Source: Variovorax sp. EL159
GTDB lineage: Bacteria > Pseudomonadota > Gammaproteobacteria > Burkholderiales > Burkholderiaceae_C
Direction: 5' to 3'
Assembly (NCBI RefSeq): GCF_900100965.1
Contig: NZ_FMUJ01000001.1
Span: 854,272 to 918,271 of the forward strand
Length of the DNA stretch: 64,000 nucleotides
Positions within the stretch are counted from its first letter, which is position 1; every line of letters begins with the position of its first letter. This document shows, piece by piece, positions 56,988 through 64,000 of the stretch. A program made the translations under genes and the position numbers. Under the pieces are notes generated by a model, which saw nothing but the letters and a program-made list of their open reading frames with translations, ran no database searches and was not told where the DNA came from.

Positions 56988-59390
56988 TCAGTAGGCAAGC
57001 TGCAGCGGCGCGCCTTCACGCTGTGCCTGCACGTCCGCGCGATGGAACGGCAGCGGATGCCACTGCTTGGCCGCGAACAGCGGCAACTGGTCGTAGGCGC
57101 GCGGCGATGCGAGATCGCTGCTCTGGCCGTAGGTCAGCAGGCCTTGCGCCACCGGGCCGTTCGCGTCGAAGGTCACGACCTGCATGTAGCTGCTGCCGTA
57201 GTTGACGTTGTAGCCCTTGGCGTCGATGGACGGCTGGCCCTGCGATTCGAGCTTGTTGAGCACGCCCTCGAACTCGTCGCCGCCATGCAGCGCGATCTTC
57301 TGGCCGCGCACCGTGCGCGACTGCGGCACGCCCAGCGGCACGTCGGCCGCAAAGCCGGCCGTGCGGACCACGCCGACTGCGTCGCCCAGCGCCTTGAACA
57401 CCGCGGCGCGCGTGGCGGGCGTGGCCATGTCGAGGCCGGCGGGCGTTGCCACCGGCTGGGCCGGATCGAACGGCACGCGCCAGACCTTCGGCACGTCCTT
57501 GGTCTTGCGCCAGAACTCGCGGAACAGCGCCGCACCCTTCGCGTCGGCATTGCTGGTGCGGTTCCAGGCCGACAGCACGCGGCAGCCCAGGGCCTGGTCG
57601 GCATTCAGCGTGCCGGCGCTGGCCTTGCAGGCGGCCTGCAGGTCGTCCATCACCAGCATGCCGGCGAGGTTCTTGTCGCGGAAGATCACGCTGCGCAGCT
57701 CGGCCGCGCCCATGCGGTTGCCGGGCAGGCCGTCGTTGCCCGCCAGGCGCCCGCGGATTTCCATGATCGCGCTGCGTGTGCGCAGCCGCTGCGGCACGCC
57801 GACCGGGCCGACCAGCGGCGAGACGCCGGCCATCGGCGCCGTCTCGGGGTTGCTGAGCCAGAAGCTGTCGTTGCTGTTCTGCACGTAGTCGGGCGTGATG
57901 ACGACCGGCATGCGGGCCGGCGCGATGATGCCGGGCGCGGCCGCCGTGGTGTCGCGGTTCCATGCGCAGGCGCTGCGCGAGCCGTCGAGCACCGGCAGGC
58001 CGGCTGCGTTGAGCAGCGCCGCCGCGGCGGGCGAGGGCGCGCAGGCCTTGAGCATGTCGGCCGACACATCGGGCACCACCGACAGGTCGGCGTACATCGC
58101 GTTGCCGTCGCGGTCGGCGGCGATGGTGTTGATCCACGGCATGCCCTGGTTGCCCATGGCGGTGCGCAGCTCGCCCACGTTACGGGCCAGCGCCATCTTC
58201 ATCCAGCTGTCGGCCGAGCGCATGTTGAGCGTGTTGGCATCGCGGATGGCGTAGGCCTTCTGCGCGGTCCAGCCGAGGCCGGCGCGCGGCAGCGAGATGA
58301 CGGGGCCCCAGTCGGTCGAATAGAAGGTGTGCTGCACCGGTGCCCCGCCGCCCGTGGCCGCGGCCGGCAGCACCACGGTGCGCGCCACCATCTTCTTCGG
58401 CTGGCCGTCGACCCAGTACACGGTCGGGTCGTTGGGATCGAGCTTCAGCTCGTACAGCGTGAAGCGCTTGCCGGTCGACACGGTGTGCGTCCAGGCCACG
58501 TCCTTGTTGAAGCCGATCGCCACCACCGGGCTCAGGCCGCCGGTGGCACCCATCACGTCGAGCTTGCCGGGAATGGTGAGGTGCAGCTCCCAGAAGCGGT
58601 TGGTGCCGGTCCACGGAAAGTGCGGGTTGCCCAGCAGCAGGCCCTTGCCGTCGGGCGTGGCGTTGCGCCCGAAGGCCCAGCCGTTGGAGCCCAGCTCGCC
58701 GCCTTCGGGGTTGGCGTTGAAGCTGTGGCGGCCGATCTCGGCCACGGCTTCCTTCAGGTCGACCGGCGCGGCGCCGGTCTTGGTGCCCGGTGCGGGCGGC
58801 ACGGCCGCCAGCACGGCGCCGGCCAGCGCACCCAGGCCGCCCTGGATCATCGAGTTCTCGGTGGCACGCGACAGGTCGGCTGCAGTCATCGGGCGCACCC
58901 ACGGCTTGCCGCGGCATTCGGCGGGCAGGCCGTTGGCGCCCACATCCTGCAGGTAGCGGTTGTAGCCTTCCACGTAGCCGCGCAGCGCAGCCTTCACGTC
59001 GGGGCTGGTGGTGGCGCCGGCGCGCGCCAGCGCGGCATCGTCCATGTGATAGCGGATGAACAGGTCGATCTGCGCGTTGGGCATGCGGCCCAGGCCCAGC
59101 TCGCCGGTGTTTTGCGCGCCGAGGAACTGCGAACGCTCGCCGCGCAGCGTCAGCAGGTGCTCGGCGGTCTGGCAGATGTTGTCTTGCGCCTGCGCGTAGG
59201 CGGTGCCGTAGGCCAGGCCCTCGTAGTCGGGCGCCGTGATGTGCGCGATACCGAAGGTGGTGCGCTCGATGGTCACGCTGCGCGAGCCGGGCGGCGGCGT
59301 GCTGGCACAGCCGGCGAGCAGGGCGACCAGGCCCAGGGACAGGGCCGTCAACGAAAACCAGGTGCGCGAGGTGTTGTTCTTCGATGTCAT
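56988..59390 (-). CDS. penicillin acylase-family lipoprotein
   Basis: An 800-residue Ntn hydrolase. The N-terminus has a lipoprotein signal (Leu-Leu-Ala-Gly-Cys, lipobox Cys near residue 28). The precursor would be cut before Ser235 in Gly-Ser-Asn-Gly-Trp, making alpha and beta chains with Ser235 as nucleophile. Members cleave penicillins, cyclic lipopeptides or acyl-homoserine lactones. The start at 59390 was preferred because it gives a clean lipobox. Tail-anchored in the envelope by lipid. Confidence 0.88.
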   Translation of the reverse strand: MTSKNNTSRTWFSLTALSLGLVALLAGCASTPPPGSRSVTIERTTFGIAHITAPDYEGLAYGTAYAQAQDNICQTAEHLLTLRGERSQFLGAQNTGELGLGRMPNAQIDLFIRYHMDDAALARAGATTSPDVKAALRGYVEGYNRYLQDVGANGLPAECRGKPWVRPMTAADLSRATENSMIQGGLGALAGAVLAAVPPAPGTKTGAAPVDLKEAVAEIGRHSFNANPEGGELGSNGWAFGRNATPDGKGLLLGNPHFPWTGTNRFWELHLTIPGKLDVMGATGGLSPVVAIGFNKDVAWTHTVSTGKRFTLYELKLDPNDPTVYWVDGQPKKMVARTVVLPAAATGGGAPVQHTFYSTDWGPVISLPRAGLGWTAQKAYAIRDANTLNMRSADSWMKMALARNVGELRTAMGNQGMPWINTIAADRDGNAMYADLSVVPDVSADMLKACAPSPAAAALLNAAGLPVLDGSRSACAWNRDTTAAAPGIIAPARMPVVITPDYVQNSNDSFWLSNPETAPMAGVSPLVGPVGVPQRLRTRSAIMEIRGRLAGNDGLPGNRMGAAELRSVIFRDKNLAGMLVMDDLQAACKASAGTLNADQALGCRVLSAWNRTSNADAKGAALFREFWRKTKDVPKVWRVPFDPAQPVATPAGLDMATPATRAAVFKALGDAVGVVRTAGFAADVPLGVPQSRTVRGQKIALHGGDEFEGVLNKLESQGQPSIDAKGYNVNYGSSYMQVVTFDANGPVAQGLLTYGQSSDLASPRAYDQLPLFAAKQWHPLPFHRADVQAQREGAPLQLAY

Positions 59391-59480
59391 GGTGCGGGCA
59401 TGGGTTGAAAAGACAGGGAGTCGATTAAAAGGCGTGCCCGCCACCGCGCAGTGTCGCCAGCGCGGCACGCCGCGCGGTTT

Positions 59481-60056
59481 TCAGCCGAACTTCATGCCCT
59501 TGGGGCGGGCCTGCAGGCGGTCGATGTAGGCATCGATCTTCGGGCGGTTCGAGCGGCCGCCGAAGGCGCGGTGCCAGATGAACATCGAGCCGATCATCAC
59601 GTCGGCCGCGGTGAACCGCGTGCCGAACAGGTAGGGGCCAGCGCCCAGTTCGCGTTCGACCGCGTCCTTGGCCTGCTCGAAGTTGGTCCAGCCGCGCGCG
59701 CTGTTCTTGCTCTGGATCTTGAGCAGGCTGTCGCCCATGGCGGGCTCCAGCTGCGCGGTCGAATAGACCATCAGCGACAGGTAGCGGCCGCGGTCGGGCG
59801 AGCCCGGCGGGGGCGCCAGCTGCTTCTGCGGAAACTTCTCGGCGACGTACATGCAGATGGCCGCGTTCTCGAAGACGCGCGTGTGGCCGTCGACCAGCGC
59901 CGGAACCTTGCCGGCCGGATTGATCTTGAGGAACTCGGGCCGCTTGTGCGCCTTGTCCCTGAGGAGCGTGGGCACGATCTCGTAGTCGGCCCCTGCTTCG
60001 TCGAGCATCCACTTGGCGACCTGCGAGCGGCTTTGCGGATCGAAATACAGCTTCAT
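59481..60056 (-). CDS. glutathione S-transferase
   Basis: A 191-residue GST with an N-terminal thioredoxin-like domain (about 1-78, cis-Pro in Asn-Pro-Ala-Gly-Lys-Val-Pro-Ala and Glu-Asn-Ala-Ala-Ile) and a helical C-terminal domain (about 85-190). Substrate unknown. A GGAGA site precedes the start. Independent of its neighbours, though it shares strand with the acylase and pssA. Confidence 0.88.
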   Translation of the reverse strand: MKLYFDPQSRSQVAKWMLDEAGADYEIVPTLLRDKAHKRPEFLKINPAGKVPALVDGHTRVFENAAICMYVAEKFPQKQLAPPPGSPDRGRYLSLMVYSTAQLEPAMGDSLLKIQSKNSARGWTNFEQAKDAVERELGAGPYLFGTRFTAADVMIGSMFIWHRAFGGRSNRPKIDAYIDRLQARPKGMKFG

Positions 60057-60094
60057 GGCGTTGTCTCCTTTTCTTGTTCAGCGTGGGTGGTGGG

Positions 60095-60733
60095 TCAGAA
60101 CTTGGGAATGCGCAGGGTCTTGCTGATCATCAGCGTGCCCGAGAGCGCGAACAGCAGCACGAGCGGGTGCAGTTGCCACGGGCCGATGACCCAGGCACCG
60201 CCCCACACGGTGGCGCCGATGTGGCCCTGCCAGGCCGCATACGCAAGCACGCCCACCAGCACCACGCTGGTCGGAATGGGCGTGCCCTCGAAATACTTCA
60301 CCTTGTCGGCCCCTTCGGACAGCGCCTCGGCCGTGACGTTGTAGCGCGCGAGCCGGCTCACGCCGCAGCCCACGAAATAGATGAGCAGCACGCAGTCCCA
60401 GCCGCCGTTCAGTCCGGCCGCGAAGGCCAGTGCGGCGGGCGCCACGCCGAAGGAGATGACGTCGGCCAGCGAGTCGAGCTCGCGGCCGAGTGCCGAATGC
60501 GTCTGGCGCCAGCGCGCGATGCGGCCGTCGAACACGTCGAAGATGAAGGCGGCCGGCGCCAGGGCGGCGGCCCAAAGGAACTGCGCGAGCGACTGGCTCG
60601 CCATGAAGGCCATGGCGAGAAACACCGCACCCACGCCGCAGGCCGCGTTGCCGAGCGTGAACGCGTCGGCGAGGTGGAAGCCCCGGATCATCGAGAAGTG
60701 CTTGCGGACCGGTGCGGAATCGGGAGAGTTCAT
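60095..60733 (-). CDS. pssA: CDP-diacylglycerol-serine O-phosphatidyltransferase
   Basis: A 212-residue membrane enzyme that makes phosphatidylserine, precursor of phosphatidylethanolamine. The CDP-alcohol phosphatidyltransferase signature is complete: Asp69, Gly70, Ala73, Arg74, Gly83, Asp87, Asp91. About six membrane spans are seen. A CDP-alcohol enzyme with another acceptor cannot be excluded from the signature alone, but serine is the usual acceptor for proteins of this size in the group. Confidence 0.87.
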   Translation of the reverse strand: MNSPDSAPVRKHFSMIRGFHLADAFTLGNAACGVGAVFLAMAFMASQSLAQFLWAAALAPAAFIFDVFDGRIARWRQTHSALGRELDSLADVISFGVAPAALAFAAGLNGGWDCVLLIYFVGCGVSRLARYNVTAEALSEGADKVKYFEGTPIPTSVVLVGVLAYAAWQGHIGATVWGGAWVIGPWQLHPLVLLFALSGTLMISKTLRIPKF

Positions 60734-60847
60734 GAAGAAGAAGGCGTCTGGGCTCGGTGGCTTGGAAAATTCCCGGCACCTTAACCCAGGCGCCAGGTGG
60801 TTCTTGGGGGCGCGGTTCCACGCCGCGATGCCGCCATGGGGTGTGTG

Positions 60848-61588
60848 TCAGGCGGCCTGGTGCGCTTCGGCGATGCGGGCGAAACGGCCGAGCAGCCCGG
60901 CGGCGGCATCGGTGGCACCGACGCGCGCGCGCAGCGCGGCAGGGTCGGCGCCCTCGGCCTTCAGGTCGTTGGCCAGCATGTCGATGTAGCCGCGCATCGC
61001 CTCGGCATCGAATTCGGGATGGAACTGCACGCCCCAGGCGTGCTCGCCGACGCGAAAGGCGTGCACCGGCTCATGTTCGCTGCCGGCCAGTCGCACCGCG
61101 CCTTCGGGCAGGCGCAGCGCGCTTTGCCAGTGCACCGCGTTGGCCGGAAACTGCGTGGGCAGGTCGCGCAGCAATGCGTCGGTGGCGGCCGCCTCGTTCA
61201 GCGTGACCGTGACGGTGCCGACTTCGGCACCGCCCGGGTGGTTGCCCGCCTCGCCACCGAGCGCATGCGCGAGCAACTGGTGCCCGTAGCAGATGCCGAG
61301 CACCGGCGTGCCGTGCGCCACCAGTCGTGCGAGCCAGGCGGCCGTTGTTTCGCTCCAGGGTTCGCGATGCGACACCATCGCGTGCGAGCCGGTGATGACC
61401 ACGCCCGACAGGGCTTCGGGTGCGGGCAGGGCATCGCCACGGCGCGGGTCGATCACGACGATCGGCAGTGTCTGCGTGTCGAGGCCATCGGCGATCCAGT
61501 TCTCGAAGTCGCCTCGTTGTGCGCGAAGGGCGTCGAAGGTGTCGCCAAGCTTGATGATGACGAGCGGGTGCGGGGGCTTGTTGTCCAT
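60848..61588 (-). CDS. class I glutamine amidotransferase-like protein
   Basis: A 246-residue protein with the GATase1 fold. Cys100 in Gly-Ile-Cys-Tyr-Gly-His and a His in Val-Gln-Phe-His-Pro-Glu give the catalytic triad. No synthetase partner lies nearby, so it may be a stand-alone GMP-synthase-like or gamma-glutamyl hydrolase. Start at 61588 chosen; 61600 is possible. Confidence 0.82.
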   Translation of the reverse strand: MDNKPPHPLVIIKLGDTFDALRAQRGDFENWIADGLDTQTLPIVVIDPRRGDALPAPEALSGVVITGSHAMVSHREPWSETTAAWLARLVAHGTPVLGICYGHQLLAHALGGEAGNHPGGAEVGTVTVTLNEAAATDALLRDLPTQFPANAVHWQSALRLPEGAVRLAGSEHEPVHAFRVGEHAWGVQFHPEFDAEAMRGYIDMLANDLKAEGADPAALRARVGATDAAAGLLGRFARIAEAHQAA

Positions 61589-61621
61589 GGCCGGAATCAT
61601 GCCGCAGGTGGGGCGGCGACC

Positions 61622-62533
61622 TCAACGCGTGGTTTCGCGCCGGGCTTCGCGGCGGTGCAGCAAGTCCATGAAGGCGCGCCCGACCGGCGACGGCGAGCGG
61701 CCCGCCCGCGTGACCAGCCCGATGGGCCGCGACATCGCGGGGCGCTGCAACGGCACGGTGGCCAGTTCGTCGTTCTTCGTCAACTGCAGCGCCAGCCGGG
61801 GCAATGCCGTCAGCCCCAGCCCGGCCGCGACGAGCGCCCCCGCTGCAGCCACGCTCGGGTATTCGAGCGCCGGCACCACCTGCAGTCCGCGCTGCAGGAA
61901 GGCCGCGTCGGTGATCGGGCGGATGCTGCTCCTGAAGCCGCTTGCGATGAAAGGCCGGCCCGTGAAGACCGACCACGCCACCGAAGCCCGGCTGGCCAGC
62001 GGATCGTCATGCCGGCACAGCAGCACGAAGGGGTCGTCGATCAGGTGCCGGTAGAGCATTGGCTCCTGCGGGCCGGGGCGCACGCTGATGCCGAAATCGG
62101 CGCGCCCTTCGTCGACCGCCGAGCGCACCTGCTCGGCAGGCCCTTCGATCAGCGAGAACGCCACCTGCGGATGCAGCGTGCGGAACTCGGCAATGGCTTT
62201 CGGCAGCAGCGCCACGCCGGTCGAAGGCAGTGCGGCAATCGTCAGGTGGCCGCTGCGGCCCTCGAGGAACTGCGACAGCTCGCTGAACGAGCTGTTGAAG
62301 TTTTCAAGAATGCGCAGCGCGATCGGCAGCAGCTCGCGCCCGGCGGGGGTGAGCTCGACATGCCGGGTGTCGCGGTCGAACAGGCGGGCGCCGGCCAGCG
62401 TTTCGATGATGCGCACCGTGCGGCTCAGCGCCGGCTGCGACACATGCAGCGCCTGGGCGGCCGCGCGGAAGTTCGACGTCCGGGCGACTTCGACGAAGGC
62501 CTCCAGCTGCTGCAATGTGATGTCGATTCGCAC
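61622..62533 (-). CDS. LysR-family regulator
   Basis: A 303-residue LysR protein, helix-turn-helix in the first 60 residues (Phe-Arg-Ala-Ala-Ala-Gln-Ala-Leu-His-Val-Ser-Gln-Pro-Ala-Leu-Ser). It is divergent from the CaiB CoA-transferase and HMG-CoA-lyase-family genes, which it probably controls through the palindrome at 62565-62577. Confidence 0.86.
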   Translation of the reverse strand: MRIDITLQQLEAFVEVARTSNFRAAAQALHVSQPALSRTVRIIETLAGARLFDRDTRHVELTPAGRELLPIALRILENFNSSFSELSQFLEGRSGHLTIAALPSTGVALLPKAIAEFRTLHPQVAFSLIEGPAEQVRSAVDEGRADFGISVRPGPQEPMLYRHLIDDPFVLLCRHDDPLASRASVAWSVFTGRPFIASGFRSSIRPITDAAFLQRGLQVVPALEYPSVAAAGALVAAGLGLTALPRLALQLTKNDELATVPLQRPAMSRPIGLVTRAGRSPSPVGRAFMDLLHRREARRETTR

Positions 62534-62564
62534 CGGCCGTCTCCTTCGCTTTCCGTGCTTCGGA

Positions 62565-62594
62565 TTGATCCGATCAAGTTATCACAGATATAGA
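62565..62594 (+). promoter_or_regulatory. probable promoter and LysR operator
   Basis: A perfect palindrome TTGATC-C-GATCAA lies at 62565-62577 between the divergent LysR and CoA-transferase genes. TTGATC can serve as -35 with TATAGA at 62589-62594 as -10 and an 18-base spacer. A T-N11-A core of the LysR type is included. Confidence 0.5.
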
Positions 62595-62692
62595 AATATT
62601 GTCCTTCCCATATCAATGAGCGAGGGCCAGACTTGGCAGCCATCGACGGAGACAAGGGCCCCGGCGTACCGAGCGGGCCCGTGAAAGCAAGC

Positions 62693-63844
62693 ATGGAAAA
62701 AATACTGGAAGGCGTCCGGGTGCTCGAACTCGGGCAGGTGCTGGCCGGGCCCTTCGCGGGCGCGATCCTCGCGGACCTCGGGGCCGACGTGGTCAAGCTC
62801 GAACGCACCGAGGGCGGGGACGATGCGCGCCACATGGGGCCGGCCTTTCGCCACGGCGACGCGCTCAACTTTCACGTGTTCAACCGTGGCAAGAAGTCCG
62901 TCGCCATCGACCTCAAGAGTGCCGAGGGCATGAGCGTCTTCGGCCGGTTGGCGGCCGATACCGACATCCTGATCCACAACCTGCGGCCCGGCGTTACCCG
63001 CTCCATGCAGATCGACGGACCGACGATGTGCGCGCGCTACCCGCGGCTGATCTACTGCGAGATTTCCGCCTTCGGCCACACCGGCCCGCTTGGCATGCAG
63101 CCGGGCTACGAGCCACTGATACAGGCCTTCAGCGGGTTGTCGAGCATCAACGGCGGCCCCGACGATCCGCCGATGCGCACCGGCGCGTCGGTCTGCGACC
63201 AGGGCACCGGCATGTGGGCCGTGATCGGTGCACTGGCGTTGTTGCAGCGTCGGCACCTCACGGGCAAGGGCGGTGTGGTCAGCACCTCGCTGCTCGAAAC
63301 CGCATTGGTCTGGACCGGCCAGAAGGCCGACGCCTATGCCAACGAAGGGCGCCTGCCTGAACGCCACCGCTCGGGCCACCCCGGCTTTGTGCCCTACGAG
63401 GCGTTCGACACGGCCGATGCGCCCTTGCTGATCTGCTGCGGCAACGACCGCCTCTTCGCCAAGTTCGCACACGAACTCGGGCGCGACGACTGGACCACCG
63501 ACGAGCGCTTTGCAACCAACAGGCTCAGGCTGCAGCACAAGGCGGCCCTGTTCGAGCAGATCGTGCCGCTGTTGCGCACGCAGACCCGCGCGCAATGGTC
63601 GGCCCGCTTCAGCGCCGCCGGCGTGCCCTGTGCGCCCGTGCACACCGTGCCCGAGGCCATCGCGCACCCGCAGGTCGAGGCGCTCGGCATGCTGCAAGCG
63701 GTGCCGGGCGAAGACTTCAGGCTGACGGCATTGCCGTTGTCGATCGATGGCGTGCGGCCCGCACACCGCGCGGTCGCGCCACGCCTCGGGCAGCACAACC
63801 TGGAGTTCGGCGCACCGGTGCCGCAAGGAGGCGCGGATGCCTGA
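62693..63844 (+). CDS. CaiB/BaiF-family CoA-transferase
   Basis: A 383-residue family III CoA-transferase. The catalytic Asp is Asp169 in Cys-Asp-Gln-Gly-Thr-Gly, the same number as in formyl-CoA transferase, which supports the ATG at 62693 over a TTG at 62633. Substrate unknown. It overlaps the next gene by eight bases. Pairing of a CaiB enzyme with an HMG-CoA-lyase-type gene suggests activation of a C5-C6 dicarboxylic or hydroxy acid followed by CoA-ester cleavage. Confidence 0.86.
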   Translation: MEKILEGVRVLELGQVLAGPFAGAILADLGADVVKLERTEGGDDARHMGPAFRHGDALNFHVFNRGKKSVAIDLKSAEGMSVFGRLAADTDILIHNLRPGVTRSMQIDGPTMCARYPRLIYCEISAFGHTGPLGMQPGYEPLIQAFSGLSSINGGPDDPPMRTGASVCDQGTGMWAVIGALALLQRRHLTGKGGVVSTSLLETALVWTGQKADAYANEGRLPERHRSGHPGFVPYEAFDTADAPLLICCGNDRLFAKFAHELGRDDWTTDERFATNRLRLQHKAALFEQIVPLLRTQTRAQWSARFSAAGVPCAPVHTVPEAIAHPQVEALGMLQAVPGEDFRLTALPLSIDGVRPAHRAVAPRLGQHNLEFGAPVPQGGADA

Positions 63845-64000
63845 TCTGCCACGTCGCGTGCATCTGCACGAAGAGGGCCCGCGTGAGGGCTTCCAGATGG
63901 AGGCCGGGCCGATCGCGTCGGCCGACAAGGTGCGCCTGATCGAGGCGCTGGCCCTCACGGGGCTCGAAGAAATCCAGTGCGTGTCTTTCGTCAACCCCGC
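63837..64000 (+). CDS. HMG-CoA lyase-family protein, N-terminal part
   Basis: The first 54 or so codons of a gene cut by the window edge. The sequence begins with a His-Leu-His-Glu-Glu-Gly-Pro-Arg-Glu-Gly stretch and continues with an Asp-Lys-x-x-Leu-Ile-Glu-Ala-Leu segment, matching the start of HMG-CoA lyase/citramalyl-CoA lyase proteins, which carry a metal-binding Asp/Glu and Arg there. The substrate cannot be told. Translationally coupled to the CoA-transferase. Confidence 0.78.
   Translation, partial: MPDLPRRVHLHEEGPREGFQMEAGPIASADKVRLIEALALTGLEEIQCVSFVNP

Noticed and set aside
56955..59408. 817-codon plus-strand frame over the acylase
   Set aside because: Shadow of the minus-strand acylase gene, which has its catalytic Ser and lipobox.

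Overview
The window is a stretch of high-G+C chromosome from a betaproteobacterium. It most resembles Comamonadaceae, and Variovorax in particular. That reading rests on gene content: Bug/TctC solute-binding proteins, CaiB-type CoA-transferases, many LysR regulators, a methylcitrate operon with a short-chain-acyl XRE regulator, and short palindromic intergenic repeats. No rRNA, tRNA, CRISPR array, insertion sequence or phage module was seen. Two genes are cut by the window edges, at the left end (1-419) and the right end (63837-64000).

Region 1 (1-7000): a branched-chain-amino-acid/amide-type ABC importer with its permease and ATPase fused in one protein, followed by an AmiC/AmiR ligand-sensing antitermination pair. 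Convergent to these lies a lower-G+C membrane HExxH protein. Region 2 (7118-18950): the most unusual part, a tightly packed nine-gene operon. It encodes a YjfI-like protein, a PspA/YjfJ-like coiled-coil protein, an orphan, a YqiJ-like membrane OB-fold protein, a YqiK-like flotillin, a double zinc ribbon, a 1752-residue AAA ATPase, a single-HKD phospholipase-D-fold protein and a CorA-like membrane protein. A promoter with a perfect palindrome overlapping its -35 element precedes it. Region 3 (19000-25415): ASCH and GNAT genes, a pair of inverted palindromic repeats, a PAS-LuxR regulator divergent from the scoAB 3-oxoacid CoA-transferase, an atypical CaiB-family protein and a DUF4241 protein.

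Region 4 (25420-32536): an aminotransferase with a LysR regulator, divergent from a valine-catabolic operon (mmsA, acyl-CoA dehydrogenase, 3-hydroxyisobutyryl-CoA hydrolase, mmsB) that yields propionyl-CoA. Region 5 (32582-38164): MFS transporter and amidase divergent from a LysR gene, then two envelope proteins and a second inverted repeat pair. Region 6 (38184-41568): metR divergent from metE, with an exact MetR box between them. Region 7 (41610-50174): a short-chain-acyl XRE regulator divergent from a thioesterase-prpC-Bug-prpD-Bug-prpB operon. This can consume the propionyl-CoA made by region 4.

Region 8 (50270-61588): mostly housekeeping and envelope genes. They are a small secreted protein, tag, an M20 dipeptidase, cbpA/cbpM, a Tat-exported phosphatase, a histidine phosphatase, a penicillin-acylase-family lipoprotein, a glutathione transferase, pssA and a glutamine amidotransferase. 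Region 9 (61622-64000): a LysR gene divergent from a CaiB CoA-transferase and the start of an HMG-CoA-lyase-family gene.

The antisense strands of these GC-rich genes carry many long open frames. They were treated as shadows and left out.
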